A DNA stretch of 64,000 nt from Chaunax sp. Z400 (lineage: Eukaryota; Chordata; Actinopteri; Lophiiformes; Chaunacidae). The stretch is taken from the NCBI GenBank assembly GCA_037577475.1, contig JBAGJB010000232.1, forward strand, positions 15,001 through 79,000, read 5' to 3'. The notes below the pieces were generated by a model that was given only the letters and a program-made list of their open reading frames with translations, did no database searches and was not told the origin of the DNA. Shown here in pieces: positions 33,850 through 46,300 of the stretch (positions are counted from its first letter, which is position 1; each line of letters begins with the position of its first letter). Position numbers and translations under genes: made by a program.

Positions 33850-36800
33850 AGACCCCACTAGGAGAGGAGAGAGGACGCTGGCACTGTCTGTTGCCGCTTC
33901 TCCCAGTGATCCAACTTGTGCTTTTTGTGTTTCTTTCTGCACAAAAGCAACCTACTTTGCTACATAGTTACTTTGTTCGACATCTACTTTGTAGCCTTCT
34001 GTTCGCCTTTTGCAAGGATTCTACGGTGTCTTTTTCCTACCTGTTTTTTGTTGGCACCTTCCTTCGGCCGGTACTCTGGACACCCATCAGCCGGCAAGTA
34101 GCTTCGCTAGCAGCCACTCCTAGCCGGCCGGACAACATCCTCCCTGCTGATAGCGAGCCACCATCGGTTACCCCTGGCACCCTGCCACTGTGAGGCTGAT
34201 ATCCCTGGACATCCCTCGTTGCGGCCGGGGTTGCTGCCTTGGAGCCATAGCCAGCCACCCTCCAGTCAGCGAGTGAGGGGCAGCTAACATTAGCTACTAG
34301 GCTAGCAGCGACACTTCCCGCAAAAGTCAGCGCAACTTCTCATCAGCTAGGATCACCTGTCATGCTGTGGATCATCCTGTTGTGTCTGACTCAAACAAAC
34401 AAGTCAGTTGCAAACAAGTCCGTGGCAAACACAAACGGCTATCAACTTCGCACCCGTCCTGACCGGCATGACGTTGAAGTACTCCATCTCGCAACTGCTC
34501 CAGTTAAGGCATCACAGCCCTCAAACATGTATCTCAGTCATTTAACAGCTTGGACTTCTACGCCGACCCTGCTACATCCACAGAAGTTCCCGAAGAAAAT
34601 TTGTTTATTCGCAGTCTGGTGACTCCATCCCGTCTCTCTGGTCAGCTGAGCGCCCTGTCGCACTACTACCGCGTCATCAGAGCGCCGCTGCTCCTGGAAC
34701 TTGTAGTCACACTGGTCGCTACACACAAGGCGGGACAGAAAACGTGGAGTGGATTTCAACCTGCTTCGGTCTCTACAGCCTACGGCTCCATCAAACCTCA
34801 AAATTGAACTATTTAACACACAATCGCTCACAAATAAATCCTGTCTGATACATAATCACATCCTAGAGAAGGGGATTGACTTCATGTGTTTTACTGAGAC
34901 CTGGCATCAGCCAGAGGCCTATCTTGTCCTCAATGAAGCCTGTCCTCCCAGCTATAACTACCTGGAGAAAGCCCGGCGCACTGGTCGCGGTGGCGGCTTA
35001 GCTGTAATACACCGCAGTGACCTGAAGTTGTCCCCCCTGTCTCTGCCTGAGCTGTCCTCATTCAAATGCAAACCGCCCTTCCCCATGACTATTCTTCTCA
35101 TCTACCGACCACCCAAAGCAAACCCAGCCTTCATCTCTGAGATAAATGAACTTCTCACTTCCCTTTGTACCACGTCTGCAAATATTGTCATTCTTGGAGA
35201 TTTGAACATTCATGTTGACAGATTCATGTTGCAATGTTGACAGAAACCTGAAACGCATAAACACTGACAACATGACTTTGGACCTCCAGCAAATCCCCTC
35301 TGAAACTTTCTCATCAGCCAGTGAATCAGTGGATTTCTATAATAAAACCCTGAGCAGTGTCCTGGATCTCCACGCCCCTGTGAAAACCAGGACAGTCACC
35401 TTCTCACGCTCAGCCCCCTGGTTCACTCCAGAGCTACGGAGGATGAAAACAGCTGGGCGTGTACTCGAGCGGCGTCTCGCACAATCTGGACTCACTGTTC
35501 ACAGACTAGCCTATCAAGATCACCAAAAGGCCCACTCAAAGTCACTCAAAACATCACGGTCACAGTTCTACTCCAACATCATTAATAAAAGTCCGGGAAA
35601 CTTCAAACAGCTTTTCTCCACCATAAACCATCTCCTCATGCCAAAAACTCTCTCACATACCAATACCACAGAAGAGCAGTGCAATAACTTCATTACTTTC
35701 TTCAGGACAAAAGTCAACACCATCCGCTCTCTTCTCTCCAGCTCCATCACTGTGTCTGTCCCTACTGTCTGCCCACAGTCTGGGATCTTCTAGCCTCTCT
35801 GCTGCTTCGCAGACATCTCTCAGCAAGAGTGTGAGGACATCATCTGCAGGATGAAACCTTCCATCTGTACCCTGGATCCTTTTCCCACAGCCCTGGTGAA
35901 GTCCAACATCCGTACACTAAGTCCCCTGATCACCCAAGTCATCAACTTCTCACTCAAGGCTGGTCATGTCCCATCTGTTCTCAAAACCGCTGTCATCAGA
36001 CCCCTCCTCAAAAAACCCACCTTAGACCCAGACATCCTTGTCAACTACAGGTCCATTTCTAACCTCCCGTTCTTATCCAAGGTGCTGGAAAAAGTGGCTG
36101 CTGCCCAGCTCCAGGACCATCTTAAGTCAAACGGCATCTTTGAGAAATTCCAGTCTGGTTTCCGTTCCGCCCACAGCACTGAAACCGCTCTGGTCAGGGT
36201 CACAAACGATCTGCTGATGGAGGCTGACGCTGGCTCCTCATCTCTCCTCATCCTCCTTGATCTGACTGCAGCTTTCGACACGGTTGATCATGACATCCTC
36301 CTTCAGCGCCTCCTCCACACCATCGGACTCTCTGACTCCACCCTGAGCTGGTTCCAGTCCTACCTGTCTGGAAGAACGGAATACGTCTCCTTGGGAGGTG
36401 CAAAGTCCAAGGAACATCCTGTCACTTGTGGTGTCCCTCAAGGGTCTGCTCTCGGCCCCACTCTGTTCACCCTCTACACCCTGCCCCTTGGCAGTGTCAT
36501 CAGCCAGCATGGAATATCATTCCATTGCTACGCTGATGACACACAGCGATATATAAAAACCAACCCCATATCATCATCATCATCACCATCACCTTCACCA
36601 CTAAACACCTGCCTTGAGGAGATAAAGGTCTGGATGAAGCAAAACTTCCTGCAGCTAAATAGCTCAAAAACAGAGGCTATATTAGTCAGCACACCCCACC
36701 AGGTCCAGTTGTCCCCCATAACCCACATCACCTTCTCTGACCAAAACATACCCCTGTCATCCTCAGTTACCAACCTTGGTGTAAGATTCGACCCTCACCT

Positions 36801-37465
36801 GACATTCGACACTCACATCAAACAACTATGCAAAACCTCCTTCTTTCACCTCAAAAATATTTCACAACTCCGTCCCACACTCTCCCTGTCAGATGCAGAG
36901 AAGCTCGTCCATGCCTTTGTCTCCTCAAGGTTGGACTACTGCAACGCTCTCCTCATCGGGACTCCTAGCGGGAGCCTTCAGAAGCTCCAATACATTCAAA
37001 ACAGTGCCGCTAGGATCCTGATGAGGGTGCGTAAATACAATCACATTACACCCATACTCTGGCTTCCCGTTCCTTTCAGGATCCAATACAAAATTCTGCT
37101 GCTCACTCATCAGAGCATTCATGGACTTGCACCTCCCTACCTTAAGGAACTACTTACACTACAAACCTCCACACACAACCTCCGGTCCAGTGACAGGTAC
37201 CTCCTCCACCCCCCCAGGACCAAGCTCCGCACCATGGGGGATCGGGCATTCTGCTTAGCCGCTCCTCGCCTGTGGAACTCCCTCCCAGACCACCTGAGGG
37301 ATCCACAGGCCACTGACTGCTTCAAGAAAGGCCTAAAAACCTTTCTTTTTAACAGAGCCTTTAAATCTTTTAATCTTGTTTTTGCTTACATTTCTTAAAC
37401 ATTTTTATGTATAAGCACTCTGAAATGAAAAGCGCTTCTTTGTGCAAATCAAATTTATAATCATT
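33850..37465 (+). pseudogene. L2-type LINE (AP endonuclease + reverse transcriptase), near full length but dead
   Basis: A non-LTR retrotransposon. A GC-rich 5' region (33.85-34.75 kb) precedes the endonuclease frame at 34749-35240, with LFNTQSLTNKS, FTETWH and GDLNIHVD. A deletion and frame change near 35225-35240 removes the end of the endonuclease. The linker frame 35212-35793 ends at a TAG (35791), and the same frame resumes at 35851-37398. It then contains VNYRSISNLPFLSKVLEK, FQSGFRSAHSTETALVRV, LLDLTAAFDTVDHD, GVPQGSALGPTLF and YADD, and ends RAFKSFNLVFAYIS. The 3' end has AAAAGCGC and an ATTATTATTA tail (37455-37470), as in L2 elements. At least one stop and one deletion disable it. 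Confidence 0.93.
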
Positions 37466-37470
37466 ATTAT

Positions 37471-37985
37471 TATGAAGAAACAGGGCTGAATATGGTCACA
37501 TTTTTCCTCTGGTAAATTCAACGTATGCCGTTATTAACAAGTAAACAACTAACGGTCAGAATACTAACAAATGGATCAACATTGAAAATAACAGTTGCAG
37601 CCCTACAGATGATTATAACCAGTCGTACTGCGTACAACATGTATCTGACAGTAAATCAGACAGAAAAAAACCTGGGTGGGTTTGACCACAGGGATTCTTT
37701 GGGTTACAACCTGAACTGTCCACATCTCCAGCCCAACACCTCATCTGCAGCTGGTAGCCGTGGCAATGAGCCAACCATAGCAACTTTAAATCTTAAGGCA
37801 CTCTGAAACGAACACTAGACAGGGAAGAACACTGATCTATAATAGCAGCTTGGCCTTCCGTGAACAGGAAGGCCAAGCTGCCGCTCACTCCTGAGCGACA
37901 ACGCCACAAATACAGCAAAACGTCACTATAGGACAGCTGTCAATCAAGTCCATGCCACACCCTGTGGTAGCTTCTCTTTGACCAA
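37471..37985. other. Intergenic / 3' flank of the pim-like gene
   Basis: No gene is supported; the 93-codon frame at 37525 has no recognisable motif. The 3' UTR of the minus-strand pim-like gene should begin below 37986. The hairpin at 37845-37881 lies in this interval. Confidence 0.5.
37845..37881. promoter_or_regulatory. Perfect 15-bp hairpin near the pim-like 3' end
   Basis: GCAGCTTGGCCTTCC (37845-37859) and its exact reverse complement (37867-37881) are separated by a 7-nt loop. It lies 105 nt beyond the stop codon of the minus-strand pim-like gene, so it is probably within that gene's 3' UTR. It could be an RNA stem or a small palindromic insertion. Confidence 0.6.
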
Positions 37986-40900
37986 TCAGAGGCTCTGCTG
38001 GCTGGAGGATGATGACGAGGACGAGTTGCCTGTGATGCCGTGAAACATGATTCCACTTTGGCCTGTCTGCTGTCCATCGCTGCTCGTCACCCAGGGGTGG
38101 AGGAGGATCTGCTCAAGGGTTGGCCGGTCGGACGGCTGCTGGCGTAAACACCAGCCAATCAGCTGCTCGCATTCTGTAACAGACACACAAGGAGGTTTAG
38201 AAGAATCATGACAGGAAATGACACAACAAACTTAAGGAACTTTCTGTTTAATGCTGTTACATGTTCAATCCACAGCAAATTAAGAACTGAATCAAAGACA
38301 GGACTGTCCACATACTTTTGGCCATATAGCGTATCTGAAGGATACATGCATCATATCTAAAGTTGATTTGTTAATGCAAACATTGAATGAACATCACTCT
38401 GAAACCAAATCCTGAGATCTAAGCAGAGCCGACGTCACACTTTGACTGACCTGAGGAGATTTTTTGTCTGAAGTGGACCCGCCCCCTCAGGATCTCCTCG
38501 TCGTGTTCAAATGGGATGTACCCACAGACCATGTCATACAGCAGCACGCCGAGGGACCAGACCGCAGCCGAGCGACCATGGTACCGATGGGACCGGATCC
38601 ACTCTGGAGGACTACACTCCTGCGTACCTGGAGAGACAATTGGATATTTTATATGTTCACTAAAGTATAAGACAGTAGTATGACTGGAGATCATCAATGC
38701 TAACAAAAATTACTGAGCTACTGCAGTCATTACAACAGAATCATAAAATATACTCAAGGTCTACAAAATGCTTTTCAAGGGTTCCTGCCAGTCCAAGACT
38801 GATGTCATTAATGAGTGCCAGTCAAACATCAGTGATAGATAAAGTGGAAATAGTGATGGAGTTATGACATTTGTTCCATCCAGCTGTTTTATTCAGGTGA
38901 ATAGAAGTGATTCTAATGATTATGCAAAACAGTTGTGCTTGTTCAAATAATGGCAATCAGGTGATGATGTAATCATTGTGATAGGCCGATACAAGAGTGC
39001 TATCGCTGATGTCATCATTACCAACGGTCTTATTCACAGAACACCTGACATTAGTGTTCGACCACACCAATGTTATGTTAATTAGGGATGGGCATTTCAA
39101 GCAAAAATACTATTTGACAGTCACTCTGCACTTAGAGTACTAATCAACTATCTGCCCTTTAATGATTGTGCACAGCTGTTGTAGACTTCTAACAAGAAAA
39201 TACAATTTGATTTTTTACAATTGAATGACTATTCGAGTATTTAAAAATCAAGGCCCATTCCTTGTTAATTGTGTCCAAACCTTTCAGACATATTCAGATT
39301 TTTTGTTTTCTAACCTTAAAAAGCCAAACCAACAGAGTAGCTCTTAGTTAAACAGTGGTTGATCTGACTCACCGTCAAAGTCCGTGTAAGCAGTGTCTTT
39401 GAGGAGGGCTCCTGAGCCAAAATCGATGAGCTTGATCTGTCCGGTCCTGAGGTCCACCAGCAGGTTCTCATCCTTAATGTCTCGATGGACAACACCACAG
39501 GTGTAGCAGTAACGCACAGCCTCCAGAACCTGCAGGAAGAAGCCACGCGCTACCCCTTCATCTAGAGCCCCACGCTCTGTGATGTAATCAAACAAGTCCT
39601 GTACCGGCTCGGGGCGTTCCATCACCACCAGCCAGCCGTCCACCAGCTTCCACCAGTCCAAGAGCTGCACCACGCCACCAAACGTCCCGCTCACCTTCTT
39701 CAAAAGCTCAATCTCCAGAGGAACCACTGTACCGCACTGAGAGAGATCAAGGAGAACATTTAGTCTAGAAAATTTAAACGAGCAAATGAGAGCAAGAAAA
39801 TTTTTGAACACTGCTTAGTAGGGATTTTTGGACTTTAAGCACATAAAATCACTCGACAGATTACCATGAAACCGACTCGAAGGGTGGGACATGTACTATG
39901 AGAGAAACCATCAAAATATGGCATCGATCCAGATCAAGAGGCAGACCCGTGAATTTGTTTTTCACACTGACTTTATCAGAACCCTTAGGGCAGCCATTAT
40001 GTTAGCATACAAGTTCTTGTTGGAATTTGGAATTAAAAAGGACAGTTGGGCCTTGACAGAGGCGTGTGCTCTACTGACTTCCCTTATTGCTGTCATTCTA
40101 TGAAAGAGCTTTAAGTTAAATATCTAAGATATCTATTGCAATAAATTACAATATACTCATAGGTTCTTGTAATTGTGTTCTTTAATGAGGAACTAATTTG
40201 TATTGTACTATTAATTATATATGTAAGTGTTTACACTGATTTGTCAGGTCTCTGTTAAAAACATTTCTTGATCTCAATGAGCTCGCCTTTTTTAATTATA
40301 CAATTCACTGATAACAGTTGAATTAGTAATCAAATCTGATTGGAAGTTGTTATAAAACAGTTTATCTAAGTATGTAAATTTAGGTAAATCTCACCAAAGA
40401 GCCCCACTCGTTCACCCTGTCACTGGGCACATGCTTCACCGCCACCTGCATATAAAATTAACATCATTAACAAACAGCATCCATGCAGTTATGTATGACT
40501 TGCAAATACAATGTTAAGGTCTGGAAAGACAGAATACATTCCTTAGTTGTAAAAAAACAAACAAAATGAACAGCAAACACAAAATTTACAAATTAACAGG
40601 AATACGAAGCATTTTTATTCCTCTGTCTTTGAATAATTTCTTTGTTTATAAACAAAGAGGATTTTCACAACACTTTTAGATGGTGCCAAAAACATTTTTA
40701 AACATGAATCCACTTCCTGCTTCAAAAGAGCATACAGTAAAACAGCAAGATTATGTTTCCATATAGGGAGCATGAAGCCTAAAAATAAAAAAACATTCCT
40801 CTTTGTGAAACAAAGACCACATGCTAGACAGTACAGAGCTGTGTCAAGTTACACAGCTGACAACAGCAAGACAGGAAGTAAAGTGACACAAGCTTCCAAA

Positions 40901-41622
40901 TAAAAGCACAAACCCAAAAAAAGGAGTGCTTGTTGCGCACAATAATCTTGATGATCTGAAAATGTCAGTCTGTAACTAAACTGGCAGACTGGAATAAAGA
41001 AATTTAAGATTACTGCTGAGGAATAATCTCTAAAATAGCAAACCAGTGCAACAGATACGAACGTATGGACCTTATTATATGTGTACTAATTCAATATTCA
41101 TTCTTCAATGACTGTCATTCATCAAAGAACGGTGGTACAGTGGAATGGAAAGGTTTACAGGACATCTCAAGTGTTGATGTGGATATCCTTGCTCTAGTCA
41201 GACATAAAATATCCCAAGGCTTTGCTGTTTATTTTTTGCTTTGTTGTATTTTTTTAATCTTTTTTTTTTTTGGGAGTTGATGTACTCCATAAATATGAAA
41301 TGTAATAAAAAATAAAGTCATGAAAATAAAATAAAATAGCTAACCAGTGGAACTATTATATTGTTTTATTATAAAGTCATGAATGACCTCTAATTATACC
41401 GCTTTTATTTTTAAAGGGCAAACCGGGAATGCAGCTGCGTGCCGTGTGTAACTCGACGCTAGGAGTCGCGGCCATGTGGCGGAACCAAAACACAGCGGCT
41501 CCTCGCTCTTACCGGCTGCCCATCTGCAAGGCGGATGGCCGCGTAGACTGTACCGAATCCTCCGCTGGCGAGCACCGAACCCAGCTGGTACAGGTTCTCA
41601 AACGGCTGCTTCTCTGCCTTGG
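37986..41622 (-). CDS. pim3: PIM-family Ser/Thr kinase, closest to pim3
   Basis: Constitutively active survival kinase acting in cytosol and nucleus. Coding exons in order: 41622-41513 (glycine loop ASGGFGTVYAA), 40445-40395 (catalytic Lys in VAVK), 39736-39373 (PIM hinge ERPEPVQDLFDY, catalytic loop HRDIKDEN, Mg-binding DFGSG), 38627-38451 (SPPEWIRSHRYHGRS, VWSLGVLLYDMVCG), 38173-37986 (WCLRQQPSDRPTLEQI, Ser-rich tail, stop). All splice sites are GT-AG and phases agree. VPSDRVNEWGSL, DLRTGQ and the Ser-run tail ending in L favour pim3 over pim1/pim2. The first coding exon (about 25-35 residues plus one base of a split codon) was not found. A candidate frame at 42025-41897 ends at a GT but in the wrong phase. 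The usual TRVY before SPPEW reads TQEC here. I infer a functional kinase with an unannotated first exon. Confidence 0.9.
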
Positions 41623-42354
41623 CTGAAAAACAGAAGCAAACAATGAATCAGGATCGTTCCCTGTGATTTGGATGGTTGAAAACCATTAGAGTTGCGCCAA
41701 AATGTGCTGCTCCTGGTTTCTCTAAAATAAAACTAAAGGGCACCCGGACAATCTTCGCATTGTAACTCCAAGCAAAAAGTGGAATTTCAAAAGCAAACAC
41801 GACAAAAAGCCAGCTAATTACACACCACCCCCGTCCTTCTGTGACATCGGAAAGTGTGCGGAACTTGAAAAATAAAAAGTAGATTACTTGTACCTCGGCA
41901 ACCGTGAGTCGTAGACCACTGCCAGCGTGTTTGGCGCCCCTGGAAGCCCCCCACCCTGGACGGAGGTTCCGAAACGATCCGACTGGTGGTTTGGGAGACA
42001 TAAGCCCATGAGTTCCCCCATTCATGTCAAAGGGCAGCGTCCCAAAGTCCGGGCTAGAAGTCTGGAATTAATTGAGTGGGTGAATCTGGGTGCCCTTAGG
42101 TGCAATAGTAGATAGATGCGGACTTAATTATTGATGTAAATAGTTTGGAATAGTTGTCTGTATATTTGTCATTGGTTGTAAATACGTTTTGGACGTCATA
42201 AATGATATTTGAGTTAAGAGAGAAGTGAGAAGGGTTAGGGGGTTTTACTCCTACCTACTCCTTTTCAGACACTGTTACTCTTGTCAGTTTTCTTATGTCT
42301 TTTTATTTATGTTCAAAATAAACACTTTCATACATCCATTTATTCATTTAATTT
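41623..42354. other. Intron / upstream region of the pim-like gene
   Basis: The first exon of the pim-like gene should lie here or farther up. Part of it (about 41900-42320) looks like a repeat ending in TTATGTTCAAAATAAACAC. A similar AATAAA-ending tail closes the duplicated blocks at 20004 and 59700. Confidence 0.35.
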
Positions 42355-42394
42355 CAGATATCATAAATAGGCTCCACTGAAATAGCCTCAAAAT

Positions 42395-42605
42395 ATTTAA
42401 CATATCTATAATTGTTATACAAATATCTGTAATATGTATCAAAAATGATTTCAAGATATCTTTAATTAATTTCAGATATCTTAAAGATAATTCATGATAT
42501 CTTGAATTATTTCTGGATATCGTGAATCATTTTAATATATCTATATTTATTTACAGATATCTGATTAATTTCTTGATATCAAAATATATTTAAAGATATC
42601 TATAA
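42395..42605. repeat. 20-bp phased GATATC array
   Basis: GATATC occurs at 42455, 42475, 42496, 42516, 42556, 42575 and 42595. TATATC at 42536 fills the gap, and diverged ATATC/GTATC copies lie at about 42401, 42422 and 42435. Spacing is 19-21 bp throughout. The spacers are TTAATT/GAATTATTT-like, so adjacent monomers are near-palindromic. Confidence 0.85.
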
Positions 42606-42714
42606 TTCTGATAAAAAAGGGAATAGCTTGCCATAAATTCCTCTTTTTATGAACAAATCCATGATGAAAACAGGTTACTAATATAACGTGTGAGGTCTAT
42701 GAGGGCTTTAAGAC

Positions 42715-42800
42715 ACTCGTATATACATATATACGTATATAAGATACACATATATACGTATATGTATACGTATATACGTATATATATTTTTATATATTTA
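42715..42800. repeat. AT/ACGTAT-rich palindromic microsatellite
   Basis: Alternating TATA with repeated TACGTA and TACATA steps, self-complementary throughout. Confidence 0.85.
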
Positions 42801-43084
42801 TAATTTGCTTCTATTGTCTTATTTCTTCTCATCTCTCTGATTGATGTTGTTCCTCATCGGCGACTTTCATCAGGACGGTTCACTCGTCTGTGTCTGAAGA
42901 ATCCAGTTTCTCTGCTGTAGTTTGTATATAAACCTCCCAACCACACCTGCCACTGTATTTAGGCTTGCATTAGAATAACATACACTGAGATGCATTGTAC
43001 TTTCATAAATGTTACATAGGGTACCATTTATGTCTTTTAACATAGAGATTAAAATGTCCCTTAAATCTTCTTTTTCCAGACTGC

Positions 43085-43146
43085 CTATATATATATATAT
43101 ATATACGTATATATATATACGTATATATAAATATATATATACATAC

Positions 43147-43178
<32 letters not shown>

Positions 43179-43231
43179 GTATATATATATACGTATATAT
43201 ATATATATATATATACGTATATATATATACG

Positions 43232-43266
<35 letters not shown>

Positions 43267-43268
43267 AC
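43085..43268. repeat. (TA)n microsatellite with periodic TACGTA
   Basis: About 180 bp of alternating TA interrupted by TACGTA at about 15-bp and longer intervals. It is self-complementary and lies about 60 bp downstream of the acsl3 stop codon (minus strand), inside its probable 3' UTR. Tyr/Ile open frames on both strands here are artefacts. Confidence 0.92.
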
Positions 43269-43329
43269 CACACTCCGAGTGGTTCTGGTAGTAGCTTATG
43301 AGCTCCTTGTTTTATGTGTCTATGTGTTA

Positions 43330-46300
43330 TTACCCACCGTACATCTTCTCAATGTCTTCCTGGTAGTGTGTTTTGAGCGCCTTGCGTTTCAGTTTGAACG
43401 CATCGGTGACCAAGCCGGTCTCTGGAGTCCAGGGCTCGGGGCTCAGACGGATCTTCTTGGGGACCTCGAACCGCTCAAGTTTGGCTGTTTAGGGGAGAAG
43501 TGAGACGGACAAAGACGGTGTAACATGAGTGTGAGTCTGACACAAGACCAAACATTATCAGGACCATTTATGCTCTATGTTAAAGACGGATGCGGAGATG
43601 GACGGAGTCTTCCGTACGTCTTCTGCTTTCATTTTGTACGTTATCGTGTACGTTTTCGGAGAGCTTACCGATATGAATGAGTAGGACGAAATGGAGCAAT
43701 ACTACCGGAAATGGTTGAGGGCAGTGTAGCGACAGTTCAAGCAAGGCACGATAAATATGTACGGACACAATGAAGAAGAAAACAGTGAAGTGAAAAAATG
43801 AAAAAACTCTCCTTCCTCAAGTCTCGATGTACCGAATGGCCTCACAGACCACCGCCGAGTACATCGTTATTGCAGTTTTGTGTTTACTAGGTACATTATC
43901 ACAACCTCTTCTGACCGGCGCCATATTTGTTGTTGACGAAACTTTTGACACTTCACTGCCCTCCTATGGTTGTATCAGTGTTGACGGATAGACCATATAC
44001 GGTACCTAAGTACAGGAAGCATAAATGGGCCTTAAATCGAAGCTAATAACTTGACAGTGATTGTACTGCCGGTTTCACCACTGTGATCACACATTTTCTG
44101 CATTAGCAGGATGAATACAAGTGAAGACAGAGAGGCCTTTTCCGCCTACCTGCGACAGCAGCCTCAGTAATGATGCGAAGGACCTCCTTCTCCATCTGAG
44201 GGTTGTTGCAGATCTCCTCCCATGTGCCCCTCACATGCAACTGCTCCGCCAGCGTCATTACTTGCTTGTGGTTGGGCACCACAAAACTAATTACATACGA
44301 CTGGTCACTGAAAAAGAGCACAAAAAGGTCCACGCATTGAATTTTTTCACCACTTAATGGGGAGAAGTCAAACTATGGCTAAAGAAAATCTTCCTAAAGG
44401 GAAGATGATTCAACACATTCAGAGTGTGTGCAGGCGGTTTACCTGTTAGCATAGGCACAGATATTGTCTATAAGAGAGCAGTTCTTCAGAACGGCCTCCA
44501 CTTTTCCAAGAGACACATACTCCCCCGCCTGCAGCTTCACCAGGTCCTTTTTGCGGTCTAAGGAAATAGAACCTGCATCATAATCCACATGGATGCTGAA
44601 CTTGTACCACACACACATACATAAATCATGGATCTCTTACCAATGATTTTAAGGCATCCATCAGGGTGGAACTCTCCAATGTCTCCGGTACAGAACCATC
44701 GCTGGCCGTTCCTATCCACGAAAAAGTCGTCACGGTTCCGGGCATCACTTTTGTAGTAACCCATTGTTACGTTGGGACCGCCGATCAGGATTTCCCCCCC
44801 TGGATTGTGTTTGTCAGTGGTGTAATATCCACCTAGGGGAACACAAGCTTGATTAGCAAGAAAACATCCGTGCCTTTGTTTGCCTCCCCTTAAGCTGGGT
44901 TATTGCCATTTGACTCACCCTCCTCCCAGTCCTTCAGTGTGATCTCAGAACAAACCAGTGGAGCACCGACCCGACCTGTGCTGTAGTCGCACACTGAAAA
45001 AACCCCAGGAAAAAAAAATATTATTTATACTTTAATTTGCTCCTCTCGTCATTTCCCACTGCACTTTCCTGGTGTTCTTCCCTTAAAGAAAGGCCATCTC
45101 TTACTCTCACTGATGGTGCCGGCTCCGCAGGTCTCAGTCAGGCCGTAGCCCTGTCCCACAGGGCAGCACAGACAGATGTTCATGAAGCGCTGTGTGGCAG
45201 GTGAGAGCGGAGCTCCACCAGACAGCAGCATACGCGTGTTTCCTCCCAAGAGCGCACGCACCCGTTTGAAGACCAGCCTAAGGGGGGCGGAGGACAAAAA
45301 ATGTAAAATACACAGTATGGAGATGATGGCAGGGGGTGGATCAGACATCAACCCCAACGACGACTTCAAAAGCCATTCAGAATATTACGATATTGGCAAT
45401 AACCTATATGTCATCCAGATATTGATTTTGGTGAAGAATCATCAGACAATATCAATAATATGGATTGTTTTCTGGTATGGCCTGTTTGCCTCTCTTGTTT
45501 TATTTCTTCCTTTGAATGGTTTGTTTAAATTGTGTGTGCTTTATGGTGTAAACATTGTCTGTTTTTAAAAAAAAATTTATTCTTTGAAACAATGCTGCCA
45601 AGTTGACCAGGACTCCCTGGAAGAGGAGATCTTGTATCTCAGAAAGACCTTCCTGGCTAAAGAACGAAAGAAAGAACAAACCAAAGAAAGAAACAACCAA
45701 AGAAAGAAACAACCAAAGAAAGAACAGACGGACAGACGGATAGATAAAATGCTATGCTATGAATCTCATATGCTAGAGTAAACTTAATTTCTCCAGAAGC
45801 TCAGTGTTAACCCATAATTACACAGATGACTTAGCAACAGAAGTCAGTGTCTGCTCAGATATCAAGAGGTAAGCGGACGTGAACTGAAGCGGCTCATATA
45901 GACGGGAACAGGCGTGTTCACCTGTCACAGAGAGGCGTGCTGTAGCCCTTGGAGATCTGCTCCATCTTGTAGTTGTAAGCCAGCACAAAAAGGGTCCTCT
46001 GGAATTTACTCATCTCCTCCACTTTGGTCATGACATTCTTGTAAATTCGATCCATGATCTCCTACAAACACCAGCAGAGAAAACCCTCAGCCAACACCTC
46101 TGACATTATCAGTCTCTTATTCATTAACTTTATATGAAGGTCTGGCTGTAGTACGATAAATAACGTTATTCTATAAATCTGACTTATGGATGTGTGCAGT
46201 GATGCAAAGACTTACTGGTACAGCAGCCATTAGCGTAGGTTTCAGCACACTGGTATCACCCTTACTGCCCTTTTTTATCTTGGCGGACTGAAAATGAAGC

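Noticed and set aside
33534..34622. Small plus frames upstream of the L2 endonuclease as a possible ORF1
   Set aside because: No RNA-binding or zinc-knuckle pattern; best explained as L2 5' leader and flank.
39891..40103. 70-codon plus-strand frame in a pim-like intron
   Set aside because: Some resemblance to transposon-like protein composition, but too short and without a diagnostic motif.
42870..43503. Tyr/Ile-rich frames on both strands
   Set aside because: Direct translation of the TA/TACGTA microsatellite flanking the acsl3 end.
45176..45568. 130-codon plus frame overlapping acsl3 exon 9
   Set aside because: First half is antisense to a real exon and second half is intron; no motif.
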